Positions 1-8,345 of a DNA stretch of 64,000 nt are shown piece by piece (position 1 is the first letter of the stretch; each line of letters opens with the position of its first letter). This stretch comes from Halopelagius longus (lineage in GTDB: Archaea; Halobacteriota; Halobacteria; Halobacteriales; Haloferacaceae): the NCBI RefSeq assembly GCF_900100875.1, contig NZ_FNKQ01000004.1, positions 242,042 through 306,041 on the forward strand, given 5' to 3'. Below the pieces are notes generated by a model, which did not search any database, was not told the origin of the DNA, and worked only from the letters and a program-made list of their open reading frames with translations. Position numbers and translations under genes: made by a program.

Positions 1-91
1 GAGGCGGCCGATGAAACGGTGGTCCGGAAGGACCGGGGCGGGGTCGGACATCCTTCGACACGGTAGCCAGATACTGTACGTTATCGCCTAG
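1..91 (+). other. Possible 3' end of a gene cut by the window edge
   Basis: Two forward frames are open from the window edge. One stops at 64-66 and the other at 89-91. The second ends in hydrophobic residues (ILYVIA) and would overlap the last bases of the convergent gene by 4 nt. Neither is long enough to recognise a family, and both have high GC3, so I cannot say which one is coding. Confidence 0.25.
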
Positions 92-705
92 CAGGTCACT
101 CTCGCGATTCGTCCGTCTCGGAGCCACGTCTCGTACGCCCCAGTGAGATTCCGAGAGTCGCGTAGTCGCAGGAACGTGTGCGGGAACGCGCCGGGAAGCA
201 TCACGTCCAAGGTGTACACCGGAGCATCCTCCAATCCTCCGTCTTCCCGTCGCGGACGGACGAGGGGAGGAAACTCACTGCCGAAGGAGGGTGCGTGACC
301 CGCTTGGTGAACCCGGAGAACGCGCGGCGCGTTCGGACAGACGTACACCTCGTCACCGAGAGTGTACCCCCGAAGGAACCGTGTGCCTATCCAGACGCGA
401 AGCCCTCTGAGGAACGACCCCGACCGAACGTCGCGTTCGGGGCTACCGCCGGCCCCGTGGTGGGCGTCGAAGGCCTTGAGATAGCGGTACCAATCGAGTT
501 CGTACTCCACGAGCGTTGCGTCGGAGATGTCCTCCGCTGGCGGCGCGGAACCTGCGTTCCCCGATTCTGCCGACGAGGTCAGTCGGTGCCAGACCGAGAG
601 AAGGGCAATCGCGGAGAGACCGACGGCGAGAGCGCCGACGGTGCGAGAGAGGTCGCGCAGAACCCCGCGGCGAACGCTCGATTTACACGGCCTAGGTGGG
701 GACAT
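88..705 (-). CDS. Membrane-anchored hypothetical protein
   Basis: The 205-residue protein has a basic N-terminus, then one hydrophobic segment (about residues 21-40, VGALAVGLSAIALLSV), then a soluble acidic domain likely outside the cell. I chose the ATG at 705 because it gives a clean N-in anchor. Longer upstream frames run into the divergent formyltransferase gene. The soluble part has a His-rich stretch (DAHHGAGG) and ends in Cys, but I do not recognise a family. It is divergent from the formyltransferase with a gap of 82 nt, so the promoters must be compact. Function unknown. Confidence 0.6.
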   Translation of the reverse strand: MSPPRPCKSSVRRGVLRDLSRTVGALAVGLSAIALLSVWHRLTSSAESGNAGSAPPAEDISDATLVEYELDWYRYLKAFDAHHGAGGSPERDVRSGSFLRGLRVWIGTRFLRGYTLGDEVYVCPNAPRVLRVHQAGHAPSFGSEFPPLVRPRREDGGLEDAPVYTLDVMLPGAFPHTFLRLRDSRNLTGAYETWLRDGRIARVTC

Positions 706-787
706 GAACGCGAACTCCTCGTACGGTGGAATAGGTTTTGTGTTACTCGAGCGAAAATCTTTCTTGCCGAGTTCACCTAGTTCGGCC

Positions 788-1561
788 GTGCAGGTCGTCC
801 TATTCACGAGCGAGGAACCCCTGTATCTCCCCCAGTACATCGAGCCGATTCTCGACGCGCACGCCGCCGACGTGGACCGTCTCGTAATCGCGCCGTTCGA
901 CGCACCGCTCTCACGACAAGTTCGGGAACAGTTCGGCATGTACGGGCCCCGAGCGGGTTTCCGAATGGCAGTCCGCTATCTTCGCGGGCACGCCCTCGAT
1001 GCGCTGGGCCGCCATCTCGGTATACAGATAGGTGGATACCACTCCGTCGCCGCAGTTGCTCGGGCACACGGAGTACCCGTCGAGCGTGTAGCCGACGTGT
1101 CGAACCCCGCGTTTATCGAGCGTATGCGGGCACTCGACCCCGACGTGATTCTCTCGGTCGTCGCCGGCCAACGTCTGCCGCCCGAACTAATCGACCGTTC
1201 GAACGACGCGATCAACTTACACGGTTCGTTGCTCCCGAAGTATCGCGGCCGAGCGACGGCGTTCTGGCCCCTCTACTACGGCGACGATCGCACGGGCGTC
1301 ACCGCCCACCGGATGACCGAGCAGTTCGACGCCGGACCCGTTATCGCACGGCGTGCGTTCTCCATCGAACCCACGGACACGGTCGACTCGGTGTACCGGA
1401 AGTTGTCGGCGACGGGCGCGTCCCTCGCAGTCGATCTCCTCGACAGCTATCCGGACCTCCCTGAGGCGTCACCGAACGAGACGACTGCCGACGACTATCA
1501 CAGCCTTCCCGGACCCGATGAACGACGGCGATTCCGGAACCGAGGAAACGAGTTCCTCTGA
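788..1561 (+). CDS. Formyltransferase-family protein (Fmt/ArnA-like)
   Basis: The 257-residue cytosolic protein has the N10-formyltetrahydrofolate-dependent formyltransferase fold. The core reads INLHGSLLPKYRG at about residues 147-159, with the Asn, His and Ser-Leu-Leu-Pro segment of the family, then VTAHRMTEQFDAGPV containing the catalytic-type Asp. I start it at the GTG at 788 (VQVVLFTSEE) because the beta strand of the fold begins there; sequence upstream is not homologous-looking. Archaea do not initiate with formyl-Met, so the substrate is probably an amino sugar or other small amine, as in polysaccharide biosynthesis. That assignment is inference; no glycan gene is directly adjacent within the window. 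Confidence 0.8.
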   Translation: MQVVLFTSEEPLYLPQYIEPILDAHAADVDRLVIAPFDAPLSRQVREQFGMYGPRAGFRMAVRYLRGHALDALGRHLGIQIGGYHSVAAVARAHGVPVERVADVSNPAFIERMRALDPDVILSVVAGQRLPPELIDRSNDAINLHGSLLPKYRGRATAFWPLYYGDDRTGVTAHRMTEQFDAGPVIARRAFSIEPTDTVDSVYRKLSATGASLAVDLLDSYPDLPEASPNETTADDYHSLPGPDERRRFRNRGNEFL

Positions 1562-1708
1562 TCCGGTCACTCCCCGTCTTGCTGAGCACTCCGAACGCGA
1601 GCGTGGGCGTCGACGGCGAGGCTTCGAGACATCGTTCGCCGAGGACGCGGTAACCCGTCCGTTAGCAGTCGTTGGTAGTACGGTTTCTCGATTCGGCGAG
1701 ATCTGGAA

Positions 1709-2176
1709 TCAGTTCCCGAGGAATCGGTTCAGCTCGCTAAACTCGTCGGGCGACAGGATGACCTCGGTATCGAACGCATCGAACCCCTCGAAGTCGTCGT
1801 CGATCGTCAACACAGTGTTCGCCCCTTCGTCGATCGCTACTTGAGCGTAGTACCCGTCCCAACCACCGACGTTTGCTTCACTCACCCGAGAAAATCCGCC
1901 CCGAACGACGTCTTCGGGCATCCCGTCGTACCACCGGATTCGCTTCGCGTCCATAAAATTCTGGAGCAGTCGAGACGCGTCAGCGTTCGAACGACCGTAG
2001 TACGTCGTCAGGACGGTATGCGCTCCGAACAGCGCGGGATACGGAACAACGGCATCTATCTCGCCGGCGATGGCATCTCGGACGTACGAGAGCGCAGAAT
2101 CACGAACCGGGGCCGTCGTGTGTGCGAGAGCGATCACTCCGACATCGAAAAGATACGGACCACCGTCGTTACTCAT
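1709..2176 (-). CDS. PIN-domain toxin (VapC-like)
   Basis: The 155-residue PIN-fold protein is a likely RNase toxin. Acidic metal-site residues are visible: Asp near residue 11 in LFDVGVIA, an acidic residue mid-protein, and the C-terminal cluster VLTIDDDFEG, where PIN proteins keep the last acidic pair. The preceding AQVAIDEGAN segment matches the family helix. The start ATG at 2176 overlaps the 3' end of the AbrB gene by 8 nt, so the two are translationally coupled, antitoxin first. It is convergent with the formyltransferase gene. The RNA target cannot be read from the sequence. Confidence 0.85.
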   Translation of the reverse strand: MSNDGGPYLFDVGVIALAHTTAPVRDSALSYVRDAIAGEIDAVVPYPALFGAHTVLTTYYGRSNADASRLLQNFMDAKRIRWYDGMPEDVVRGGFSRVSEANVGGWDGYYAQVAIDEGANTVLTIDDDFEGFDAFDTEVILSPDEFSELNRFLGN

Positions 2177-2453
2177 CGCTGTTTTTCTCCGCCCCTCTTC
2201 GAACAGCATCTCTGTGTTTTCGGGCGATTGGGTCGGGTGCTTCGGTGAGCGGCGTCGTCTCCCCTCGCTCCGAAGACGTCTCAGCAACGAGTTGCTCCAT
2301 CCGTTCGAGAACTTCGTCGGGGTCGTCTTCCGGTTCGACGACTGCTTTCCCGTCTTCCTCGCGGATGTCTACCTCTGTACCCGGAGTGATACCGAGACGC
2401 TCTCGCACCTCCTTCGGGAGAACGATTCGCCCTTTGGAATCCACCTTGGTCAT
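2169..2453 (-). CDS. AbrB/MazE-type antitoxin
   Basis: The 94-residue protein opens with the swapped-hairpin AbrB signature MTKVDSKGRIVLPKEVR and continues GITPGTEVDIREEDGKAVVE, which covers the complete DNA-binding domain (about residues 1-47). The acidic C-terminal tail is the likely toxin-binding part. Two ATGs are possible, at 2480 and 2453. I choose 2453 because the family signature begins there and because a perfect 7-bp inverted repeat lies just upstream, where an operator would be expected. The pair should autorepress. Confidence 0.88.
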   Translation of the reverse strand: MTKVDSKGRIVLPKEVRERLGITPGTEVDIREEDGKAVVEPEDDPDEVLERMEQLVAETSSERGETTPLTEAPDPIARKHRDAVRRGAEKNSDE

Positions 2454-2454
2454 A

Positions 2455-2473
2455 TTCCCACTTAGCGTGGGAA
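2455..2473. promoter_or_regulatory. Palindromic operator candidate for the AbrB/PIN operon
   Basis: TTCCCACTTAGCGTGGGAA is a perfect 7-bp inverted repeat with a 5-nt spacer, ending 2 nt before the antitoxin ATG at 2453. AbrB-type antitoxins bind such repeats at their own promoter. If translation began at the alternative ATG (2480), the repeat would be inside the coding region. Confidence 0.55.
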
Positions 2474-2592
2474 CGAGCATATTCGTTTTGATTAGAACGC
2501 TGATTCCATTCCTCGATCTATAGTCGATACGGACCGGACCCATGTGATCGTGTGTCAGAACTACTTTGCAACGAGGCTCCGTAGACGATGCT

Positions 2593-2880
2593 ATGGTTGC
2601 GACGCGACGCTTAGTGATCGACGTATTGAAACCGTACGAACCGCCGACGCTCGCCTTTACCCAGCAGGTCGCAGAGGCAGACAGCGTTGCCGGCGTCAAC
2701 GCGACGCTCATCGAACTCGACAAGAAGGTCCAGAATCTGAAACTCACCATCGAGGGCGAAGCGATCGACTACGACGCTGTCGAGGCCATCGTCGAGGACC
2801 TCGGTGGGACGATTCATTCGGTCGACCAGGTCGCGTGCGGAGAGTACATCGTCGAAGATGCACCGACTCCCCAAGACTGA
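2593..2880 (+). CDS. DUF211 family protein
   Basis: The 95-residue protein starts MVATRRLVIDVLKPYEP, the usual N-terminus of DUF211, and alternates beta strands and helices like a ferredoxin-fold domain. Key stretches are GVNATLIELDKKVQNLKL and IVEDLGGTIHSVDQV. The ATG at 2593 is chosen over an upstream start because homologous-looking sequence begins there. Its TGA overlaps the ATG of the next gene (ATGA), so it is coupled to the VIT1/CCC1-like protein. The pairing recurs in euryarchaea; a regulatory role in metal handling is a guess. Confidence 0.85.
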   Translation: MVATRRLVIDVLKPYEPPTLAFTQQVAEADSVAGVNATLIELDKKVQNLKLTIEGEAIDYDAVEAIVEDLGGTIHSVDQVACGEYIVEDAPTPQD

Positions 2881-3467
2881 TGGGCGCGAAACCCGACTCG
2901 GAGTCGCTTTCCGAACGAATCGGGCTCGACAAGATCGGGCCGATCGCGCGGCGGTACTTCGTCTCCAACGGCTTCGACGGCGCACTGACTGGCGTCGGGG
3001 TCACCGTCGGCGCGTATCTCTCGGGGGTACCGGACGGGTTCACCGTCATCAAGATCGGTCTCGGCGGTGCCGTCGGTCTCACGACCTCCGGCGTCTGGAG
3101 CGTTTGGGAGATCGAACGCGCCGAGATGCGCGCTGAAATCCACGATATCGAAGATGCGATGCTCACCGATCTGAGCGAGACGAAGATCGAACGCGACAAA
3201 ACCAGCACGCAGGTCGTCAACGCGCTTATGAGCGGACTCGGACCGTTGTTTGGCCTCGTGTTACCGCTCACTCCGTTTCTGTTCGAAGGGGCGCTCCTCT
3301 CGTTGTTCGAGGCCACCGTCCTCTCGGTGGCCGTCGCGGTCGGTGTGCTGTTCGCCTTCGGGGCCTACATGGCGTCGATCTCTCGCCAGCGGTGGTACGT
3401 CGCCGGAATCCGGATGGGACTCGCCGGTCTCGTCGTCGCAATCATCAGTATCTTCCTTCCCGGATAG
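2880..3467 (+). CDS. VIT1/CCC1-like membrane protein
   Basis: The 195-residue integral membrane protein of the VIT1/CCC1 superfamily is probably a divalent cation (Fe/Mn) transporter. It has an N-terminal pair of hydrophobic segments (GALTGVGVTVGAYLSGV and the Gly-rich helix after it), a charged central section with many Glu and Asp residues (VWEIERAEMRAEIHDIEDA) typical of the family's cytosolic metal-binding part, and two or three C-terminal helices. It begins within the TGA of the DUF211 gene. The exact metal is not deducible. Confidence 0.8.
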   Translation: MGAKPDSESLSERIGLDKIGPIARRYFVSNGFDGALTGVGVTVGAYLSGVPDGFTVIKIGLGGAVGLTTSGVWSVWEIERAEMRAEIHDIEDAMLTDLSETKIERDKTSTQVVNALMSGLGPLFGLVLPLTPFLFEGALLSLFEATVLSVAVAVGVLFAFGAYMASISRQRWYVAGIRMGLAGLVVAIISIFLPG

Positions 3468-3702
3468 AGTGCGTTCTCTTCTCCGTTTTCGAATGTCGAG
3501 CGCTCCGGTCGCGGCCGATTGCGGAGTCTCACAAACGCGGCGTTCAGAGGTCCAGTACTCGCTCTCGCGAACTATGGATGGGGGAATTCGCCGTTCGCGT
3601 CGATATACTAAACTGCATTCAGAAGGCGTACCGGCCACACCGTATTCTCGGGCTTGGTGTTATGACGGAAAGTAAATTACCTCTATCTGCCATCTTCGCA
3701 GC

Positions 3703-3873
3703 ATGGAACGCAGACTACTCAATACAATCTTCGGGATAGCGATGGTGGTGGTAGGGTTGGTGCAGGCGGCTCTCTTTGCCAAGCAAAGCCAATGGGTACC
3801 TACCGGTTTGGGCATATTCTACTCGCTACTCGGTATCGTTTATCTCTGGACCGAGGTGTACACTGCTGACTAA
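3703..3873 (+). CDS. Small two-helix membrane protein
   Basis: This 56-residue open frame begins MERRLLNTIFG and has two hydrophobic segments, IAMVVVGLVQAALFA and GLGIFYSLLGIVYLW, separated by a short polar turn. The layout (basic start, hairpin, acidic end) is typical of small haloarchaeal membrane proteins. No family is recognised. It is convergent with the exchanger gene downstream. Confidence 0.6.
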   Translation: MERRLLNTIFGIAMVVVGLVQAALFAKQSQWVPTGLGIFYSLLGIVYLWTEVYTAD

Positions 3874-3996
3874 CACCGTTTGCGAGCTTACTCTGCTGAG
3901 TACACCCTCTCCATTCAACACGCTGATTTCGATAAATATGGTGAGATCAACTCCCAGTGTCGGTATGATGGCTGTTCCGCCGTCGATGCAGTATCG

Positions 3997-5430
3997 TTAG
4001 TCCGCGTGTTCCGTCTGGCTCGTCCCGTTTCCTATCGCGGTCCGAACGTTCGAGGCGCTTCGTTCGAGGAGTTCGCGAACGCTGTCGCGACGCTTGACGA
4101 ACAGTCCGACGCCGAGAACGGCGTAGACGACGGTGTAGGCGTAGAGGATAGAGATGCTGATCGTCGTCGTAGTCGGTTCGGTGTAGGTCTGAATCACGTA
4201 GAACTCCGCGAGAACCTGTGTCGCAAACAGGACGAGTAGTACAGCGGCCTCACGCATACTAATCTCGAAGTTCGTCAGGAGAGCGATCGCAAAGAGGCTC
4301 TGGGCGGCGGTGATCCAGATTTCCGCCGCCTGTTTCGGATCGAACGAGAGCGTTCCGATAGCACCGGCCGAGATAGAGTAGACGACAGCGAGCGTGCCGA
4401 TGAGCAACGTCCACTGATTGAGCTTCGAGGAGATGAGAGCGTTGAAGCCAGCGGTCGAGCGGGCTTTGTTGACGAGGTAGGCGACGACGATAAGCTCGGG
4501 ACTCTCCGAGGCGAGCGGTGCGAGCCACTGAATCATGAAGAACTCGGGGATGCCGTACTGAAGCCCCAACTGTTCTAGCCCCTCGGCGAACGGGTGGACC
4601 GCAGTGAAGATTATCACGCCCGAAAATACGAACCCGAAGATGATGACCGCGATGCGCCGCCCTTTCGGATACTGGTGGAAGTAGGCGGGGACACCGATGT
4701 GTTCCTCGGACGCACCGGCGTCACCCCGGATCACGACGACGATATATAGCAGGAACAGTCCGACGAGAAAGAGCGTATCGACCGGCCCGATACCGCCACT
4801 GAGCGGGATGACGAAGGCGTAGGCGGTCGCGACGAGTAAGAACGCGATCTCGGTCGCGATGTCCCGGTCGAGACTGACCGCATCCGCGAGAAATCCTGAG
4901 CGGTAGTCGACCGCTGCGTCGCCAGTGCGCTTTGCGCGGTAGACCGTGAACAGTGCGATACCCGACCACCCGAGGCCGATGAGAATTCGGTTCGCACCGG
5001 TCATGTTGGCCACCGCGAGGTTGGCGGCCTCACTAGATCCGGCACCGGCCTGCCACGCGTAGAGGGCGTCGACGGCGTACTCGGGTGCCACCGCAAGCAC
5101 CGCAAGCACCGCGATGGCGAACGCCTGCGGGACGTCTTTTTCGGCGGTCTCGGCCGCCCACGCCAGCAGGAACGCTGCACCCACGATTGCGAGCCCACCG
5201 ACGAGGACGGCCATCCCGGGCGTAATATTCTCGCCCGGATGTACGGTTCCGTACCCACCGGACGAGACGAACGTCCCGATCCACGGCACTGTCAATACTA
5301 GCGCGACGGCAACCGCGACGAGCGGATGGCGAAACCGATTGAGCACTAGTTCGATAACGGTCCGAGAGATACCTACCTCTTGTGCCCAAATAGTCGTCTC
5401 TCTGGGTCCGAGCGTCCCCTCTAGATACAA
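3997..5430 (-). CDS. Sodium/calcium exchanger-family membrane protein
   Basis: This 477-residue polytopic protein belongs to the cation/Ca2+ exchanger superfamily. The two alpha-repeats are visible. The first (about residues 90-120) contains AETAEKD and VAPEYAVDA. The second (about 290-330) contains PLASESPELIVVA followed by SSKLNQWTLLIGT, which supplies the acidic and small residues that line the ion site. It would exchange Na+ (or H+) for Ca2+ across the membrane. The N-terminal 30 residues are polar, and a start further inside is possible. It stands alone, with its promoter in the 293-bp divergent gap. Confidence 0.85.
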   Translation of the reverse strand: MYLEGTLGPRETTIWAQEVGISRTVIELVLNRFRHPLVAVAVALVLTVPWIGTFVSSGGYGTVHPGENITPGMAVLVGGLAIVGAAFLLAWAAETAEKDVPQAFAIAVLAVLAVAPEYAVDALYAWQAGAGSSEAANLAVANMTGANRILIGLGWSGIALFTVYRAKRTGDAAVDYRSGFLADAVSLDRDIATEIAFLLVATAYAFVIPLSGGIGPVDTLFLVGLFLLYIVVVIRGDAGASEEHIGVPAYFHQYPKGRRIAVIIFGFVFSGVIIFTAVHPFAEGLEQLGLQYGIPEFFMIQWLAPLASESPELIVVAYLVNKARSTAGFNALISSKLNQWTLLIGTLAVVYSISAGAIGTLSFDPKQAAEIWITAAQSLFAIALLTNFEISMREAAVLLVLFATQVLAEFYVIQTYTEPTTTTISISILYAYTVVYAVLGVGLFVKRRDSVRELLERSASNVRTAIGNGTSQTEHAD

Positions 5431-5666
5431 CCTCCAACGTGTCTCCAGTTGTTTCCTCTCTTCGGGAGCTCCTATCTCGTGATGGATTCAAACTGCTGCG
5501 TAGCGGTTCGTGCAGCGTCACTGAGGCGAATATCCGAGGCCTCCGTGGTTGTTTCCGCTGTTCGACACGGCACGGTTGAGGCCTCCCGAGGAGTTCATCA
5601 GAATTGGATCACCAGTTGCCGATAGATGCGGAATCCGATGCGAATCCGAGATACGGAGTACGTGGG

Positions 5667-5675
5667 CTTTAAATA
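5667..5675 (+). promoter_or_regulatory. TATA box of the 5724 gene
   Basis: CTTTAAATA lies 49-57 nt before the ATG at 5724. Transcription would start near 5695 and give a leader of about 25-30 nt. Confidence 0.5.
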
Positions 5676-5723
5676 CGACAGCTCACCAATACGTTCTAAT
5701 CAGAAGGTAGAGATAACCTAGAT

Positions 5724-6602
5724 ATGTCCACCCCGGATGGACCCTCCACAAAGAATCAGGCGTTAGTGGCTGCGCTTCAGTGGGGTCTGGTTCAGCTGTT
5801 CGTCCTCGATACACTCGGACGACTCCTCCAAAACTATTACCGCGCGACGACGGACGCGTTCTTTCCACCCGATTGGGTGGCATCGATTCAGTTTGCCGCC
5901 CCGCTAGGCCTCCTCGTCGGCGGTATCGGCGGCTATCGGTGGGTAACGAGCGGTCAACTCGCGACGTCGGCGTCGGCGCACCGCAAGCGTGTGGTCTTCG
6001 TCGGGTCGCTCCTTGCAGGCTGGACACTCGCTATCGTCCCGACACTGGCGTTTCAGTGGTTCCTCGGAGATCAGCTGTTCTCGATCCCGTATTTCGTCCT
6101 TCCGACCCTCACGGCGGTCGCGGTCTTCGTCGGCTCGCACCTACTCGCCTATCGCGTCGACTCGGAATCGTATCGCCGCCACCGGACCCGACTCCTCGGC
6201 GCGGTCAAAGGCGCGTTTGCGGGGCTGATGATCGGAATGATCGGGTTCGTCGCGTACGCTGGCTATCTCGCTGCGACTCGAACTACCTATAGTCTCAGCG
6301 GCGGCCCCGGAATCGTCGTGGTCGTGGGCCTCAGTGCAATCGCCGGCTACGTGTTGACCGATACGGAACGGAGCGGAGACCGGTCTGCAGAATTTATCGT
6401 CCTCTTGATCCTGTTCGTTCTCGCGTTCAGTCTCGTGACGACCCTCAGTATGGTCGTACTCAAAGTCGTCGGGGTGCCTCTCCTCGGACTCGCTTCGTCG
6501 TTCGTCTGGCCCCTCATCCCGCTCGTCTTAGCGCTCACAGCGGCCGGGTACTTGACGTACGGAGTCCAGACGACGTTCTATCGACGATTCGTCGGTCGGT
6601 AA
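5724..6602 (+). CDS. Polytopic membrane protein of unknown function
   Basis: The 292-residue protein has a polar N-terminus and about seven hydrophobic segments, for example FAAPLGLLVGGIGGY, GPGIVVVVGLSAIAGYVL and FIVLLILFVLAFSLV. A short Arg-rich loop around HRKRVV and YRRHRTR suggests cytosolic loops. No transporter motif or catalytic residue stands out. A clear TATA box precedes it, and it appears monocistronic. Confidence 0.7.
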   Translation: MSTPDGPSTKNQALVAALQWGLVQLFVLDTLGRLLQNYYRATTDAFFPPDWVASIQFAAPLGLLVGGIGGYRWVTSGQLATSASAHRKRVVFVGSLLAGWTLAIVPTLAFQWFLGDQLFSIPYFVLPTLTAVAVFVGSHLLAYRVDSESYRRHRTRLLGAVKGAFAGLMIGMIGFVAYAGYLAATRTTYSLSGGPGIVVVVGLSAIAGYVLTDTERSGDRSAEFIVLLILFVLAFSLVTTLSMVVLKVVGVPLLGLASSFVWPLIPLVLALTAAGYLTYGVQTTFYRRFVGR

Positions 6603-7127
6603 TCGGTGTCTAGACAGCGGCGTTGTCGAGATCGATGGTCCGTGATACGTGTCGGAGAGCTGTGTGATATATTGTGCGTATCGCTCACGCGATCGTCCCG
6701 GTCTGGGCGATGCGCGCAACGTTTTATAATCTAGTTGATGTTTGTTCGCCCAACCCCTCAGAACGGGAGAGAACGAGACTCACAACCACCGTAACGCTAA
6801 TTGTCGAGCCCGCGGCGAGCAGTCCCGTTGGATCAGGAACGAACAGCGGTCCAAAGAAACGCTCCGCGAAGATTCCACCCAGGAGACGGAGCGCTGTATG
6901 GATTGTCCGACGAGCCACGATCTGAGAACTGTACTACCGACTATGTGTCTTCCATTTGGAGTGTAACGTGTGGTAAAAGAACGACCAGAGTGGACTTGCA
7001 CTATTTATTCAATACAGAATCCAGTTTCCTCTGTGTTTACTACTGCTACGGCTACCGCGATGTCCGCTCAGCGGGGTCGGAAACGTATCGGAACACCCAA
7101 CAGTCATAACCGTATAGAGGTGTCTGA
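6603..7127. other. 525-bp gap between two forward genes
   Basis: The only candidate inside is the small reverse frame at 6724-6918. Otherwise I see no recognisable gene or RNA. A modestly AT-rich stretch (7000-7060) could carry the promoter of the propeller gene at 7128. Confidence 0.4.
6724..6918 (-). CDS. Possible small membrane protein
   Basis: The 64-residue frame from a GTG has two hydrophobic patches (LGGIFAERFFGPLFV and ISVTVVVSLVL) and a polar C-terminus. Codon use is reasonable for this genome, but a forward frame on the opposite strand is also open here. No family is recognised. Confidence 0.4.
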   Translation of the reverse strand: MARRTIHTALRLLGGIFAERFFGPLFVPDPTGLLAAGSTISVTVVVSLVLSRSEGLGEQTSTRL

Positions 7128-8345
7128 ATGCCCTCCTGTAGACGTCGATTTCTCCAATCTATCGGGCTCGCGATTGCGGGTCTGACCCACGGAGCACCCG
7201 TTGCGGACGCTGTCGAAGCGAGTCCCGACTCCGGCCTCGATTGGCCGATGGCGCGGTACGACCCGGCCGGAACCGGTCATCACCCGACGGCGTCTGGCCC
7301 CACCGATACCGTCTCGATTCGGTGGACGCACGATGCACCCGAGTGGTTTCTCGGAACGACGTCACTCGTTCGGCGCGGCGATACCCTCTACGCAGTCGGC
7401 AACGGACTGCTCGCACTCGACAGCGAGTCCGGAGACCGTCAGTTCGGACGTGCCGGCCCGTATCAATCGTCTCCGGCACTCGCTCCAGCGCCGGCCTACA
7501 ACACCGACACGCTCGCGGTGACTGCCCCATCCGGGGTCTTCGGATTGAACGCCGGCGGCGGATTCACGATTCCCCTCTTGAACCGTCCCGTCGGGGTCGA
7601 ACGGTGGGCCGGGCCGCAGTCGGCAGGTGGGGGGTTCTTCGGCCCGGCGGAAGCGGACACTCCGGTCACCGCTGACGGGGTGATTTACGCGGCACTCCCC
7701 GGGACGAACTCCGTCGCCGCACTCGACCCGAACAACGGTCGGGTCCTGTGGCGGAGAACCCACCACGAAGACGACCCAGTAAGCGCAGAGATCAATCGTC
7801 CCGCCGTGTCGGATGGACTCGTCTTCGTCACGAACTGGCCCAAGCAGGCGGCCGCGTATCACGCCGAGACCGGCGCACGACAGTGGCTGGTCGAACTCGA
7901 CGACCAGTTGCTCCTCCCGCCGGTCGCGACTGAACACGGAGTCGTTGTCCCGTCTCGGGAGTTCGTCTACTTACTCGATCCGACAGACGGCTCCGAGGTG
8001 TGGCGGTACTCGACGGACGGGAACGCGACCGAAAGCACGCCCGCAGTCTCAGACGGCACGATCTTCGTCGCGGACGAACGGGAATCGTTACACGCCATCG
8101 CTCTCGCGACGGGCCAACAACGCTGGACTGCGCCGTTCGATGGCCCAACGACCCCCGTCGTCGCCGACGGAACCGTGTACGCGGTCAGATCGGGGTACTC
8201 GTTGGTGGCTCTCGACGCGGAGTCCGGCGAGACGCTGTTCGAGTATCGCCCGTCACAGGTCCCGTTATCGACACCGATCGTGGGCGACGGTGTCCTCTAT
8301 GCGGCTAACCGTAAGCGAATTCTCGCACTGGAGGAGGCGGCATGA
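7128..8345 (+). CDS. Tat-exported PQQ-like beta-propeller protein
   Basis: The 405-residue protein begins with a twin-arginine signal (RRRFLQSIGLAIAG, about residues 5-18). It continues with repeated WD/PQQ-type blades marked by LDSESGD, LDPNNGRVLWRR, YHAETGARQWLVE, LDPTDGSEVWRY, IALATGQQRW and LDAESGETLFEY. This is a seven- or eight-bladed propeller of the BamB/quinoprotein type, acting outside the membrane, probably as a scaffold rather than an enzyme, since no dehydrogenase residues are evident. Its last 4 nt overlap the next gene, so it is coexpressed with a membrane protein. Confidence 0.85.
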   Translation: MPSCRRRFLQSIGLAIAGLTHGAPVADAVEASPDSGLDWPMARYDPAGTGHHPTASGPTDTVSIRWTHDAPEWFLGTTSLVRRGDTLYAVGNGLLALDSESGDRQFGRAGPYQSSPALAPAPAYNTDTLAVTAPSGVFGLNAGGGFTIPLLNRPVGVERWAGPQSAGGGFFGPAEADTPVTADGVIYAALPGTNSVAALDPNNGRVLWRRTHHEDDPVSAEINRPAVSDGLVFVTNWPKQAAAYHAETGARQWLVELDDQLLLPPVATEHGVVVPSREFVYLLDPTDGSEVWRYSTDGNATESTPAVSDGTIFVADERESLHAIALATGQQRWTAPFDGPTTPVVADGTVYAVRSGYSLVALDAESGETLFEYRPSQVPLSTPIVGDGVLYAANRKRILALEEAA

